DNA of 64,000 nt from Betaproteobacteria bacterium (lineage in GTDB: Bacteria; Pseudomonadota; Gammaproteobacteria; Burkholderiales; Methylophilaceae). Below are positions 29,128 through 42,140 of the stretch, piece after piece. A program made the position numbers and the translations under genes. Location: assembly GCA_016868195.1 (NCBI GenBank), contig VGHQ01000001.1, positions 124,001 to 188,000 on the forward strand. The letters run 5' to 3'. The stretch's first letter is position 1; every line of letters starts with the position of its first letter. Under the pieces are notes generated by a model. It was not told where the DNA came from. It made no database searches and worked only from the letters and a program-made list of their open reading frames with translations.

Positions 29128-30111
29128 TTGAGTTTTTTTAAGCCACATATCGTCATAAGCTCAGGCGAACCTGCGGGGATTGGCCTTGATCTTTGCGTTT
29201 TGCTGAGCGAAAAAAGATTTCCAGCCTTTATTACGGTTGTTGCAGATAAAAATGCCTTATCCCATAGAGCTTCTCAGCTCAATAAAGCAATTACATTTCA
29301 TGAAAATAAACTGATAGAACATAAAGGCGACCATTCACTTTCTGTTTTTCATATCGCAGCTCCCGAACCGATTAAAGCAGGAGTCCTCAACTCCAATAAC
29401 AATAATTACGTTTTTGATATATTAAATTTCGCATTAGATGGATGTTTAAATAAATCTTTTGATGCGCTTGTTACAGCTCCTATAAATAAAAGTATTATCA
29501 ATGTAAGCCAACACTTTACTGGTCATACTGAATATATTGCGCAATACACTCATGCCAAAAATGAAGTCATGCTTCTTGCTTCCAAATCTATGAAGGTTGC
29601 ACTTGTAACAACTCATGTGCCTATATCACAAGTAAGTAGCTTAATAACACAGAAGAAATTTGAAGAAACATTAAAAACAATTCATCGCGACCTTATTCAC
29701 CGATTTAAAATTAATAATCCTCTAATTTTTGTTGCTGGCCTTAATCCACATGCAGGCGAAAATGGTGTCTTAGGTTTGGAAGAAGCCGACATTCTTATAC
29801 CCGTTATTAATAAATTAAAATTAGAAGGTATGCTAATTGAAGGTCCGCTTCCGGCGGATACGCTTTTTACAGAAAAATACATTGAAAAAGCTGACTGTTT
29901 TTTGGCAATGTATCATGACCAAGGTCTTGCAGTATTTAAACATGCTAACTTTGGCTTAGGCGTGAATGTCACGCTTGGCCTTCCCATTATTAGAACCTCA
30001 GTTGATCATGGAACCGCTATCGATCTTGCTGGAAAAGGAACGATAGACCCAAATAGCTTCTTTAGTGCAATTGATTTGGCAATTGACTTGGCCCAAAAAT
30101 CAAACTCATGA
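29128..30111 (+). CDS. pdxA: 4-hydroxythreonine-4-phosphate dehydrogenase
   Basis: NAD-dependent enzyme of the DXP-dependent vitamin B6 pathway. The 327-residue protein begins at a TTG codon ('MSFFKPHIVISSGEPAGIGLDL'). It shows the zinc-binding histidines in 'FTGHTEYIAQ', 'AGLNPHAGENG' and 'AMYHDQGLAVFKH'. It sits between surA and rsmA, as in E. coli, and overlaps the rsmA start by four bases (ATGA). The DXP needed comes from dxs at 11344. Confidence 0.96.
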   Translation: MSFFKPHIVISSGEPAGIGLDLCVLLSEKRFPAFITVVADKNALSHRASQLNKAITFHENKLIEHKGDHSLSVFHIAAPEPIKAGVLNSNNNNYVFDILNFALDGCLNKSFDALVTAPINKSIINVSQHFTGHTEYIAQYTHAKNEVMLLASKSMKVALVTTHVPISQVSSLITQKKFEETLKTIHRDLIHRFKINNPLIFVAGLNPHAGENGVLGLEEADILIPVINKLKLEGMLIEGPLPADTLFTEKYIEKADCFLAMYHDQGLAVFKHANFGLGVNVTLGLPIIRTSVDHGTAIDLAGKGTIDPNSFFSAIDLAIDLAQKSNS

Positions 30112-30872
30112 AGCATATTGCCAAGAAAAAATTTGGGCAAAATTTCCTCAAAGATGCTGCGATCATTCATGCAATAATTCAATCAATCAACCCTCTTCCT
30201 AATGACCTGCTAATTGAAATAGGTCCAGGACTTGGAGCACTTACAAAACTACTACTCGAAAAAACTAATCGTCTTTTAGCAATTGAGCTTGATCGAGATA
30301 TTGTAAGTTGGATGGAAAATGAATATTCAAAAAAAAACATCACTATATTCAATGAGGATGTTTTAAATTTTAACTTTAATCAGTTTGATCAGAAAATTAG
30401 AATTGTAGGTAATTTACCTTACAACATTTCAACGCCGATTTTATTCAAGTGCATAGACAATATTTTAATCATAAAAGATCTTCATTTTATGTTGCAAAAA
30501 GAGGTTGTAGATCGCATGGTCGCCATCCCTTCATCTCCGGAATACGGAAGATTATCAATAATGCTGCAATATTATTTTGCCATGGAACATTTATTGGATG
30601 TGCCCAAAGAATCGTTTGAGCCTGAACCTAAAGTTGAATCATCTTTCGTAAGACTTATTCCTTATGAAGAATACCCTTTTATTGCAAACAATATAGAACA
30701 GTTTGCAAGGATTGTTAAAGAAGCTTTTTCACAAAGACGGAAAACAATTCGCAATACACTCAAATCATTTATAAGTGAAAATGACTTTGAAAAAATTGGT
30801 ATAAACCCGCAATTAAGAGCCGAAAATTTATCGGTATCAGATTTCGTGAAAATTTCAAATTATCTAGTTTAA
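30108..30872 (+). CDS. rsmA: 16S rRNA dimethyladenosine transferase (KsgA)
   Basis: Dimethylates A1518 and A1519 of 16S rRNA late in 30S assembly. The 254-residue protein has 'KKFGQNFLKD', the SAM motif 'LIEIGPGLGALT', and the catalytic 'VGNLPYNISTPI' (motif IV, NLPY). The C-terminal helical domain ends 'SVSDFVKISNYL'. It is the last gene of the lptD-surA-pdxA-rsmA operon. Confidence 0.97.
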   Translation: MKHIAKKKFGQNFLKDAAIIHAIIQSINPLPNDLLIEIGPGLGALTKLLLEKTNRLLAIELDRDIVSWMENEYSKKNITIFNEDVLNFNFNQFDQKIRIVGNLPYNISTPILFKCIDNILIIKDLHFMLQKEVVDRMVAIPSSPEYGRLSIMLQYYFAMEHLLDVPKESFEPEPKVESSFVRLIPYEEYPFIANNIEQFARIVKEAFSQRRKTIRNTLKSFISENDFEKIGINPQLRAENLSVSDFVKISNYLV

Positions 30873-30910
30873 TTTATACAGACTAATAACCATTTGAAAT
30901 GAATATCGGC

Positions 30911-31590
<680 letters not shown>

Positions 31591-31594
31591 TTAA

Positions 31595-34051
<2,457 letters not shown>

Positions 34052-34540
34052 ATGATGAATACCATATATGAAAAATTTATAACGCTCTTCATGCTTTTGA
34101 TGATAACAAGCTGTGGATTTCATTTGAGAGGTATGACAGAAATATCATTTAAAACAATCAGCTTAGAAGGTAAGGAATTAAGTTTTACAAAAAATCTCAA
34201 AAAAACCTTAGCTAGTAATAAAGTGGCTATTATTCTTCCGACAGAAAATCCAGAATTAAGAATTGAACTTCTTAGTGAAGAGACAGAAAAAAGAATTTTA
34301 TCTTTAAGCGGCCAAGGTCTTGTTCGAGAATTTGAGATTTTCTATAGAGTTCGTTACCGAATTAAAACTATAGATAGCGAAACTTGGAGCCAAGAAAATA
34401 TTCTAGAAACACGTCGAGATTTTACCTACAGCGACTCAAATCTTATTGGTAAAGAAGAAGAAGAAAGACAGCTTAATGAATCTATGCGTAATGAAGCTAT
34501 TACAAATCTATTTAATCAAATTCGGCTTACTAATAAATAA
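34052..34540 (+). CDS. lptE: LPS-assembly lipoprotein LptE
   Basis: Outer-membrane lipoprotein that plugs and matures LptD. The 162-residue precursor has a signal peptide with lipobox 'MITSC' and the lipidated cysteine at C21, followed by 'GFHLRG', a hallmark of LptE. The remaining short alpha/beta domain is weakly conserved, as usual. Position between leuS and holA supports the call. Its partner is encoded at 25506. Confidence 0.93.
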   Translation: MMNTIYEKFITLFMLLMITSCGFHLRGMTEISFKTISLEGKELSFTKNLKKTLASNKVAIILPTENPELRIELLSEETEKRILSLSGQGLVREFEIFYRVRYRIKTIDSETWSQENILETRRDFTYSDSNLIGKEEEERQLNESMRNEAITNLFNQIRLTNK

Positions 34541-34543
34541 TTA

Positions 34544-35572
34544 ATGGCAGCGTTTGATTCGGAAGCTTTTAGTAGAGAGCTTCAAAAAAATCAGCAATCA
34601 AAATTCCTTCTTTTAGGGGATGAAGCACTCTCAAGAAAGGAGGCCTTCGATATCATCCGTCAATTTGCAAAAGAGCAAACTTATACAGAAAAATTAAGCT
34701 TTACTGTTGATCGTTATTTTAAATGGGATCAATGTGCTTCATCCCTTCACTCCCAGAGCTTGTTTTCTCAAAAACGCATTATTGAAATAATCATTCCCTC
34801 AGGAAAAATAAATGCTGAAGGCGGGGAGTCTTTTTACGAAATTATCCAAAATTTTTCTCAAGATGACCTTATTGTTGTTCATTTGCCTCAAATAGATAAG
34901 GAAACAAAGCTGCAGAAATGGTTTAAAGAAATTGAAAAAATTGCTTATACAATTAGACTTGATGAAATTAAACCATCCGAACTTCCTTTTTGGCTAAAGA
35001 AAAGAGCTTCTTTATTATCAATAAACTTAGATGAAGGAAGTATTCAGCTGATTAGTCAATTTGTTCATGGGAATATGCTTGCCGCTGACCAAGAATTAAA
35101 TAAATTAGCATTACTTTTTCCAAGCCAATCAATTTCAGATGAAAAAGTTTCACAATCTATTTCAAATGTCTCTCGTTATGATGCTTTTGAGCTCACTGAA
35201 TATGTATTAAATGGCGACCTGATGAAAACCATTTCAACGCTTAATTTCTTAAAAGAAGAAGGCCAAAATCCTATTAGTATTACAAGCTCCCTTTCTTGGG
35301 TATTAAAGCCCATGCTTGAAATAAAAGAACTTGATTTCAGAGGCCAATCTTTGGAAAACCATCTCACAAAATCAAGAATATTTGGGGATAAGCTTTTATT
35401 TACTAAACAAGCATTATCTTTTTTTTCACTCAAACATCTAAGAGCAGCTATTCAAAAAATATCTGAGATAGATAAAATATCAAAGGGTGTTTCACCGGGT
35501 GATGCTTGGCTTGAAATGACCAGACTTTGCCTGGGGCTTGCAAAAATAGCATCTCGAGGCCGAAAAATTTGA
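34544..35572 (+). CDS. holA: DNA polymerase III delta subunit
   Basis: Clamp-loader subunit that opens the beta clamp. The 342-residue protein has the expected three-domain AAA+-like layout without a functional P-loop. Recognisable parts are the N-terminal 'KFLLLGDEALSRKEAFDIIRQ' (spanning about 19-39), 'DDLIVVHLPQIDKETK', and 'DAFELTEYVLNGD'. It lies four bases downstream of lptE in the leuS-lptE-holA order, which is the strongest support. Confidence 0.92.
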   Translation: MAAFDSEAFSRELQKNQQSKFLLLGDEALSRKEAFDIIRQFAKEQTYTEKLSFTVDRYFKWDQCASSLHSQSLFSQKRIIEIIIPSGKINAEGGESFYEIIQNFSQDDLIVVHLPQIDKETKLQKWFKEIEKIAYTIRLDEIKPSELPFWLKKRASLLSINLDEGSIQLISQFVHGNMLAADQELNKLALLFPSQSISDEKVSQSISNVSRYDAFELTEYVLNGDLMKTISTLNFLKEEGQNPISITSSLSWVLKPMLEIKELDFRGQSLENHLTKSRIFGDKLLFTKQALSFFSLKHLRAAIQKISEIDKISKGVSPGDAWLEMTRLCLGLAKIASRGRKI

Positions 35573-35611
35573 TCCTATACAAGTTAATTTCTTAACGCGT
35601 ATAATTCACAC

Positions 35612-36871
35612 ATGACAAATATTAATCAATATCTTAAAAAGATTGGACTAGAAGCAAAAAAAGCTTCTCGCCTGATGGCTAAAGCATCAACACAACAAAA
35701 AAATCATGCATTGACTCATCTCATTCATCTTTTAAATACAAAAACAAACACTATTCTGAAAGCCAATGAGAAAGATGTTAAAGAAGCTAAAAAAAATAAA
35801 TTAGATCGCGCTTCCATCGATCGTCTTACCATTTCAAGCAAAACTATTGATTCGATGATTAAAGGCATACAAGATATTATTGACCTTAAGGATCCTATTG
35901 GTGAAATTATGCGTTTGAATTCACGTCCATCAGGTATTCAAGTCGGTCAAATGCGTGTAGCTCTTGGTGTCATAGGCATGATCTACGAATCTCGTCCTAA
36001 TGTCACTATTGAAGCAGCGAGCTTATCTATCAAATCGGGAAATGCCATTATATTAAGAGGGGGTAGCGAATCTATTCATTCTAATATTGCTTTAAGCAAT
36101 CTTATTCACGAGGCGCTTAAAAAAGCTGATCTTTCGGATCAAGCTATTCAAGTGATTGATTCAACCGACAGATCTATAGTTAAAGGCATGATTAAGCTTA
36201 ATGACTATATTGATGTGATCATTCCTAGAGGTGGCAAAAGCTTAACTAAAATGATTAGTGATGAAGCTACTGTGCCTGTCATTAAACACTTAGATGGAAA
36301 TTGTCATGTCTTTGTGGATAAAAATGCAGACCTAAATAAAGCACTAAAAATTATTGAGAATTCTAAAACTCAAAGATTGGGCACATGCAATACGACAGAA
36401 TCACTTTTGATATCCAAAGATATTGCACGCAATTTTTTACCTAAAATTGTAAAAATGCTTCATCAACATAAAGTTGAGGTTCGTGGCTGCAAAGAATCTA
36501 TGAAACTTGTTAAGGGTATTAAACTTGCAAGTGAAGATGATTTTTATACTGAGTACCTTGACGCAATTATTTCATGCAAGATTGTCCATGATATGGATGA
36601 TGCAATTCATCATATTAATCAATACTCTTCTCATCATACTGACGCTATCGTCACTGAAAACTATGGATGCGCTATGAGATTCTTAAAAGAAGTAGATTCA
36701 AGTAGCGTTATGGTGAATGCCTCAACTCGTTTTGCTGATGGCTTTGAATATGGTCTAGGCGCTGAAATAGGCATTTCAACAAATAAATTACATGCAAGAG
36801 GTCCTGTAGGTCTTGAAGGACTGACTTCGCTCAAATATATCGTTTTAGGCAATGGACATATACGTAAATAA
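35612..36871 (+). CDS. proA: Gamma-glutamyl phosphate reductase
   Basis: Second proline-pathway enzyme, reducing glutamyl-5-phosphate to the semialdehyde with NADPH. The 419-residue aldehyde-dehydrogenase-fold protein shows '[15 protein letters not shown]', 'PRGGKSL', the catalytic C259 in '[12 protein letters not shown]', and '[22 protein letters not shown]' split at about 372-393. It is followed three bases later by nadD. proB is not adjacent but lies at the far end of the window on minus. Confidence 0.97.
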   Translation: MTNINQYLKKIGLEAKKASRLMAKASTQQKNHALTHLIHLLNTKTNTILKANEKDVKEAKKNKLDRASIDRLTISSKTIDSMIKGIQDIIDLKDPIGEIMRLNSRPSGIQVGQMRVALGVIGMIYESRPNVTIEAASLSIKSGNAIILRGGSESIHSNIALSNLIHEALKKADLSDQAIQVIDSTDRSIVKGMIKLNDYIDVIIPRGGKSLTKMISDEATVPVIKHLDGNCHVFVDKNADLNKALKIIENSKTQRLGTCNTTESLLISKDIARNFLPKIVKMLHQHKVEVRGCKESMKLVKGIKLASEDDFYTEYLDAIISCKIVHDMDDAIHHINQYSSHHTDAIVTENYGCAMRFLKEVDSSSVMVNASTRFADGFEYGLGAEIGISTNKLHARGPVGLEGLTSLKYIVLGNGHIRK

Positions 36872-36874
36872 GGA

Positions 36875-37534
36875 ATGTCTTTGAAGCTTGTTGGTGTATT
36901 AGGTGGTGCTTTTGATCCAATACACCATGGTCATATAAAATTAGCTAAAGCGTGGCAAAATTTTGCGTCATTGTCGAAAGTGCTTTTTATCCCATCTGGT
37001 TTAGCCCCGCATAAAAATATTGTTTTAGAAAATAAGCATCGCTTAGAAATGCTTAATCTCGCTCTCAATCCATATGCTAATTTCTTTATTGATGACCGAG
37101 AAATTAAAAAATATCAAATCGATCATAAACCCTCTTACACGATTGAAACATTGCAAAGTCTTACAAAAGAAAAAAAAGATGGGGAAGGGTTTTGTTTTTT
37201 AATGGGAAGTGATGCTTTTATGAACCTTGGGTCGTGGCATTTATGGAATGAGCTCTTTAATTATTGCCATATATTAATCGTAGAAAGACGAGAATCCCCT
37301 ATTCTTGAAGATCAATTAACGTCCGCTTTAAAAAAAGAATGGGATGATAGGCTCACTGGAGATATTGAGGATCTTCGTAGATCTAGTCACGGTCTAGTTA
37401 TGGCAAAACAATTTGAGTATATTGATGTCTCGTCTTCTCAAATTCGAGAAGCTATTTATTCAAATAAGAATCCCATAGGTCTTTTGCCTGCAGAAGTAGC
37501 TGACTACATCAGCCTTAATAAGCTTTATCGTTAA
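36875..37534 (+). CDS. nadD: Nicotinate-mononucleotide adenylyltransferase
   Basis: Makes nicotinate adenine dinucleotide from NaMN and ATP. The 219-residue protein has the nucleotidyltransferase motif 'GGAFDPIHHGHIKLA' (residues 10-24) and 'VSSSQIREAI', the ISSTxxR-like phosphate-binding motif. In many proteobacteria rsfS and rlmH follow; here the gene instead ends convergently, overlapping bioD by 20 bases. Confidence 0.95.
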   Translation: MSLKLVGVLGGAFDPIHHGHIKLAKAWQNFASLSKVLFIPSGLAPHKNIVLENKHRLEMLNLALNPYANFFIDDREIKKYQIDHKPSYTIETLQSLTKEKKDGEGFCFLMGSDAFMNLGSWHLWNELFNYCHILIVERRESPILEDQLTSALKKEWDDRLTGDIEDLRRSSHGLVMAKQFEYIDVSSSQIREAIYSNKNPIGLLPAEVADYISLNKLYR

Positions 37535-38195
37535 GCTTATTAATATCGATAAATTTTGATGCTTTGTAAGGATCAAAATCTTTGAAATAAGGTACTTCCC
37601 CCAAACAGGGCGCCACAATCCTTTCTTTTAAAAAAGATATATTCTCTTCATAAGCTAGCATATGTTGATCAATTCGATTAGCAACCCAGCCACAAAGCTT
37701 TTGTTTTTTATTCGAGATAGATTCAACAGTTAATAAGGCATGATTGATACAGCCTAATTTCATACCCACCACCAAAATAACTGGTATATCTAGATCCTCA
37801 ACTAAGTCAGCTGTAGTAAAAGTCTTAGTTAGAGGTACTGCATAACCCCCGACACCTTCAATAAATAAATAATCCATTTTATTTTCAAAAGATCGCAAAC
37901 ATTTCTTGATTAAATCAAGATCAATTTCATTTGACTTAAAGCTTATATGGGGAGCGATCGGTGGTTCGAATGAATAAGGATTAATTTCTTTAAAATTCAG
38001 ATCAACATTACTTACTTCAATGATTTTTTTAACATCATCAGAAATCATATTTCCATTTTCAATATGGCACCCTGCAGCAACAGGCTTCATACCACCTGCA
38101 CGAAATCCTTCTTCAATGCATTTAGCAATCAAGCTGCAAGTAATAGCTGTCTTTCCAATATTCGTATCAGTACCAGTGATAAAAAATGAGTACAT
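37515..38195 (-). CDS. bioD: Dethiobiotin synthetase
   Basis: ATP-dependent ureido-ring closure of DAPA to dethiobiotin. The 226-residue protein has the P-loop GTDTNIGKT (8-16), 'GMKPVAAGC' and 'IEGVGGYAVPL' substrate/metal motifs. It is the last gene of bioB-F-H-C-D. It overlaps bioC by one base and, antisense, the 3' end of nadD by 20 bases. Confidence 0.95.
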   Translation of the reverse strand: MYSFFITGTDTNIGKTAITCSLIAKCIEEGFRAGGMKPVAAGCHIENGNMISDDVKKIIEVSNVDLNFKEINPYSFEPPIAPHISFKSNEIDLDLIKKCLRSFENKMDYLFIEGVGGYAVPLTKTFTTADLVEDLDIPVILVVGMKLGCINHALLTVESISNKKQKLCGWVANRIDQHMLAYEENISFLKERIVAPCLGEVPYFKDFDPYKASKFIDINKLNDKAY

Positions 38196-39064
38196 TATTG
38201 TTTTGGATAAAATTTAACAATTGAAGATTCTTCAAGTTGCTTATTCACTTTCCATGCATGTCCATATACAACTTCGTAAGTTGCAGGAAGTTTTTCATCA
38301 GCCCTATAAACTTCATATAATTTTTCTAATTCATATAAGAAGCCTTTACCTGTCATACTCCTTGCTCTTCCTTGAAGCGCATTTCGAGCGCCAATATGCT
38401 TTAAGTCATACATAATCTCTTTAAATGTGCTGTAGGTGAGTGTATAAACATCAACATCTAAAACTGGGTCTGAAAAGCCACATCGTATTAGCGCATCGCC
38501 AATATCGTGCATATCAATAAATTGATTTACATGGGAGTGCTTAGAAAATGATGCGAGTGAAGCTCTTAATTCTTGAAGCGTACTTGGTCCAAGTGTACTA
38601 AATATAAAAAGTCCATTATGCGTTAATGTTTTCGCTATTTGCGTAAATACCTGATCAAGATCATTGCACCATTGAAGAGATAAATTTGACCAAACCATAT
38701 CGACACTATTTTCTAATAATGGGATAGCTTCCATATCTGCACAAATAAATTGCTGTGCCGTTTTGCTTGTAAATGCCTTTAAGAAATGATCTTTGTTTTT
38801 TTCTTCTGCTTTTTTTAACATGTCATATGCAAAATCTAAATAAATGAGATCGCTAGGCTTATATGCAGCTTTTAAATCAGGTCCTGCATTGCCAGGCCCA
38901 CAGCCTAAGTCCAGAATAATGTTAGGATTAATTTTTAGTAATTTAAGCCTTAAAAACATTTCTCCTAGCACATGCTTTTGAAACACTGCGGCATCTTCAT
39001 AAGAAGCTGAAGCTTTATTGAATGATGCTTGAGCTCTTTTTTTATCAATATGATGTTGAGTCAT
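38195..39064 (-). CDS. bioC: Malonyl-ACP O-methyltransferase
   Basis: SAM-dependent methyltransferase that caps malonyl-ACP so the fatty-acid machinery can make the pimeloyl moiety of biotin. The 289-residue protein has 'RAQASFNKASASYEDAA' at the N-terminus and SAM motif I 'LDLGCGPG' at 51-58, then 'ADMEAIPLLENSVDMVWSNLSLQWC' (about 115-139). The BioC-BioH pairing in one operon defines the E. coli-type pimelate route. Confidence 0.94.
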   Translation of the reverse strand: MTQHHIDKKRAQASFNKASASYEDAAVFQKHVLGEMFLRLKLLKINPNIILDLGCGPGNAGPDLKAAYKPSDLIYLDFAYDMLKKAEEKNKDHFLKAFTSKTAQQFICADMEAIPLLENSVDMVWSNLSLQWCNDLDQVFTQIAKTLTHNGLFIFSTLGPSTLQELRASLASFSKHSHVNQFIDMHDIGDALIRCGFSDPVLDVDVYTLTYSTFKEIMYDLKHIGARNALQGRARSMTGKGFLYELEKLYEVYRADEKLPATYEVVYGHAWKVNKQLEESSIVKFYPKQ

Positions 39065-39066
39065 GA

Positions 39067-39828
39067 TTATGCTGCCAATAAGAATTGATCGAGATGATCA
39101 AAAAAATCATCTGGGTGAGATAAAAACGGAATATGTGATGCGCCTTGGATTATCTTCAATTGTGCTTGTTTTAAATGACTTTCAAGCCACATAGAAGCTG
39201 ATTTTGGTGTCAAGCGATCCATGTCACCGACCATTAAAAGTGTTCGATGGTTAATTTTATTAATGTCATCTCGCAAATCATTATTTAATAAGATATCAAG
39301 TCCAAGTTGCAATGACTTGACTTTCGACGGATCTACTTCTTCGTTCATCTCTTTAAGATTTTTAATCAGGGATTTACTATGTTTTGAATGCATGAGTTGT
39401 AGAGTGTAAAAATTCATCATGGTTGATTTGTAGTCTTTAAAAAGCTTATTAGCAAAATCATTAAAATCTCTTACATCTACGCCAAAACTCCAATCTGTCT
39501 GATTAATAAAACAAGGTGTCCCTCCCACTAAAACCATACGATGAATTTTTTTTGGGTATATTAAACTCATTTTTAATGCAATCAGGCTACCTAAAGACCA
39601 TCCTAAAATATCAAACGAAGATGGCAATTTTTGACTGATCGCTTCAACTAAGTGATTGAGATCATAAGGGTCGATAACATGGCTTTTACCCATGCCTGGA
39701 ATATCAACAAGATGAAGCGTGTATTGATTTGAAAATTTCTCAATGATAGGTTCCCATATACCACTATGCATACCCCATCCATGAATAAGAGCAAGATCTT
39801 TGCCCTGTCCAATTTTTTTAATGTGCAT
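39067..39828 (-). CDS. bioH: Pimeloyl-ACP methyl ester carboxylesterase
   Basis: Alpha/beta hydrolase that removes the methyl cap placed by BioC. From ATG 39828 it has 253 residues. It contains 'LALIHGWGMHSGIW' and the nucleophile S78 in 'GWSLGS', then the acid in 'VGDMDRLTP' and the base in 'GASHIPFL'. An in-frame TTG five codons upstream (39843) would add residues unlike the family start. The 5' end overlaps bioF. Confidence 0.93.
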   Translation of the reverse strand: MHIKKIGQGKDLALIHGWGMHSGIWEPIIEKFSNQYTLHLVDIPGMGKSHVIDPYDLNHLVEAISQKLPSSFDILGWSLGSLIALKMSLIYPKKIHRMVLVGGTPCFINQTDWSFGVDVRDFNDFANKLFKDYKSTMMNFYTLQLMHSKHSKSLIKNLKEMNEEVDPSKVKSLQLGLDILLNNDLRDDINKINHRTLLMVGDMDRLTPKSASMWLESHLKQAQLKIIQGASHIPFLSHPDDFFDHLDQFLLAA

Positions 39829-41005
39829 CAGATTGGCTTTCAAAAGCTAATATATTTTTCATTAATGTCATCACATCCTTATTTTGATGTAATGCTGAAA
39901 ATGAGATGCGTAACCGAGAAGTTCCATGAGGCACAGTAGGCGGCCTAATAGCAGGAACATATATTCCCTTTTTCATTAACCATTGATTTAATCTTAATGC
40001 ATTAATTTCACTTCCAACAATAAGAGGCTGAATAGCTGTTAAAGAGCTACCTAAAGCTATTTTTTGAAATTTAACATTAGCTCTAAACTGTGAAATAAGA
40101 TTATTTAAGTGAGCTCTTATTTGATCTGCTTTTAAAATTTGATTTAAAGATTCTTTTAATCCATAGGCCATAAAAGCTGGCATAGCAGTCGTATAAATAT
40201 ATTGTTTGGATTTTTGAATGAAATATTCGATAAGATTATTTGAAGATGCTACGACAGCACCATGAATACCAGCGGCCTTCCCCAGCGTTGCCATATAAAT
40301 AATTCTGGGCGAATAAGGTTCTTTAATTTTTTCTTGATCATAAAAGTATTGCAGTATGCCCTTACCGTTTTTGCCTAATACACCAAAACCATGTGCATCA
40401 TCTATATAAAGATAAGCATCGTACATTTCACATAATTGCAACAAATCTGGAATATTAGCTAAATCACCATCCATGCTGAAAACAGCATCAGTCACAATAA
40501 GCTTTACTTTTGATTTTGATGTTTGAAGTAAATCTTCTAAATGTTGTAAATCATGATGTCGATATCTTTTGTGAATGGCACGAGAAAGAATAGATGCATC
40601 ATTTAATGATGCATGATTCAACTTATCAGAAAAAATAGTATCGTCTTTCCCAACCAATGCTGAGATGATGCCCATATTGGCCATATAGCCTGATGAAAAT
40701 AAAAGCGCTCTTTCAAAACGAATTGCTTCACTAAATGCATTTTCAAATGCCTCATGAAATTCATGATGTCCTGAAATAAGATGCGAGGCGCCCATGCCGT
40801 TGCCTGACAAATGAATACCTTCGATCAGCGCATCTTGGATAGATTGATTTTGTGAAAGACCCAAATAATCATTCGATGAAAAACTCAAATAATCTTGGTG
40901 ATTAAAGGAAAGATGAGACCCCAATCTTCCGTTTAATAATTTTCTTGTTCTAAAAAGATGATTATCTTTTAAGGATTGAAGTTCATGATGGATTTGATCT
41001 AGCAT
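39818..41005 (-). CDS. bioF: 8-amino-7-oxononanoate synthase
   Basis: PLP enzyme condensing pimeloyl-ACP with alanine. About 395 residues. Visible are 'FSSNDYLGLSQN', 'GASHLISGHHEFHE', 'IYIDDAHGFGVLG' and the PLP-lysine region 'MATLGKAAGIHGA'. A GTG sits directly before the ATG chosen here, so either could initiate. It lies a few bases after bioB and overlaps bioH. Confidence 0.95.
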   Translation of the reverse strand: MLDQIHHELQSLKDNHLFRTRKLLNGRLGSHLSFNHQDYLSFSSNDYLGLSQNQSIQDALIEGIHLSGNGMGASHLISGHHEFHEAFENAFSEAIRFERALLFSSGYMANMGIISALVGKDDTIFSDKLNHASLNDASILSRAIHKRYRHHDLQHLEDLLQTSKSKVKLIVTDAVFSMDGDLANIPDLLQLCEMYDAYLYIDDAHGFGVLGKNGKGILQYFYDQEKIKEPYSPRIIYMATLGKAAGIHGAVVASSNNLIEYFIQKSKQYIYTTAMPAFMAYGLKESLNQILKADQIRAHLNNLISQFRANVKFQKIALGSSLTAIQPLIVGSEINALRLNQWLMKKGIYVPAIRPPTVPHGTSRLRISFSALHQNKDVMTLMKNILAFESQSDAH

Positions 41006-41012
41006 CACAAAC

Positions 41013-42026
41013 TTATATAGGATGAATACCTAACTTATTAAATAAAGCTTGATCAACTTTTGCATCCGGATTATCTGTCGTCAATAACTTTTCGCCATAA
41101 AAAATTGAGTTAGCTCCAGCTAAGAAAGCTAATGATTGAATGCCTTCGTGCATCGATTGTCTTCCTGCGGATAATCTGACATAACTTTTTGGCATCGTAA
41201 TTCTCGCAACAGCTATCGTTCTCACAAACTCAAAAAGATCGAGCGGTGCGGTTCCATGTAAAGGTGTACCTTCTACCTGTGTCAATAAATTAATCGGGAC
41301 ACTCTCAGGCTGCTTTTCCATATTGGCGAGTTGCGCAATCAAACCTGCACGTTGGGATCTGCTCTCCCCCATACCTACTATGCCGCCACAACATACATGA
41401 AGATCAGCTTCTCGAACACGGTCTAATGTATCAAGTCTGTCTTGATATACACGCGTTGAAATTACGTCACCATAAAATTCAGGCGCTGTATCTAAATTAT
41501 GGTTGTAATAATCAAGCCCTGCTTCTTTTAGCATATTGGCTTGCCCATCCTTTAACATGCCCAGGGTTGCGCAAGTTTCGAGTCCCATTTTTTTAACTTC
41601 TTGAATCATTTCTAAGACGGGCTTTAAATCCTTATCCTTTGGACTTCTCCAAGCAGCGCCCATACAAAAACGGCTGGCGCCAGCATCCTTTGCAGCTTTC
41701 GCAGCTTTAAGCACATCATCGATCGGCAACATAGCTTCATTTTCTACATTGGTGTCATAGCGGGCAGATTGAGGACAGTAGCCACAGTCTTCTGAACATC
41801 CTCCCGTCTTAATAGACAAGAGCGTGCTTACTTGAACTTTATTAGAATCAAAATTTTCACGATGAATGGTTTGTGCCTTAAACATAAGGTCACTAAAAGG
41901 TAGTGCATATAAAGCTTCAATTTCAGCAACTGACCAACGGTCTTTTGGGGAATTTTTTTGTTTTTTAGGGGATTTTCGTTCGAATTGTATGGGTTGCTGA
42001 CTTAAATTAGGCTGCGATTCAATCAT
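41013..42026 (-). CDS. bioB: Biotin synthase
   Basis: Radical-SAM enzyme inserting sulfur into dethiobiotin. The 337-residue protein has the 4Fe-4S cluster motif C77-x3-C81-x2-C84 ('[13 protein letters not shown]') and the BioB C-terminal '[29 protein letters not shown]', broken at about 281-309. It heads bioB-F-H-C-D. bioA is absent from the operon and must lie elsewhere. The upstream gap contains a possible operator. Confidence 0.97.
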   Translation of the reverse strand: MIESQPNLSQQPIQFERKSPKKQKNSPKDRWSVAEIEALYALPFSDLMFKAQTIHRENFDSNKVQVSTLLSIKTGGCSEDCGYCPQSARYDTNVENEAMLPIDDVLKAAKAAKDAGASRFCMGAAWRSPKDKDLKPVLEMIQEVKKMGLETCATLGMLKDGQANMLKEAGLDYYNHNLDTAPEFYGDVISTRVYQDRLDTLDRVREADLHVCCGGIVGMGESRSQRAGLIAQLANMEKQPESVPINLLTQVEGTPLHGTAPLDLFEFVRTIAVARITMPKSYVRLSAGRQSMHEGIQSLAFLAGANSIFYGEKLLTTDNPDAKVDQALFNKLGIHPI

Positions 42027-42078
42027 GATAAAACCCTATCTATATGATTTAATTATTAAAATAGTCTTAAAATGCAAT

Positions 42079-42109
42079 TGTTAAGTTATTTTACTATAAT
42101 TTGTTACAA
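42079..42109. promoter_or_regulatory. Possible biotin-operon operator (BirA-like half-sites)
   Basis: TTGTTAAGT at 42079-42087 and TTGTTACAA at 42101-42109 form two imperfect half-sites that each match about six of nine positions of the classic BirA operator halves (TTGTAAACC and GGTTTACAA). They are 13 bases apart. They flank TATAAT (42095-42100) in the divergent bioB/trmL gap. Spacing is slightly short compared with known sites, so this is tentative. Confidence 0.3.
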
Positions 42110-42140
42110 TTGTATAAAAATTAATCAGTTGTTATATTTT

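Noticed and set aside
42072-42140. Extended start of trmL at 42072
   Set aside because: The 23 added residues have no family similarity and occupy the promoter/operator region shared with bioB.
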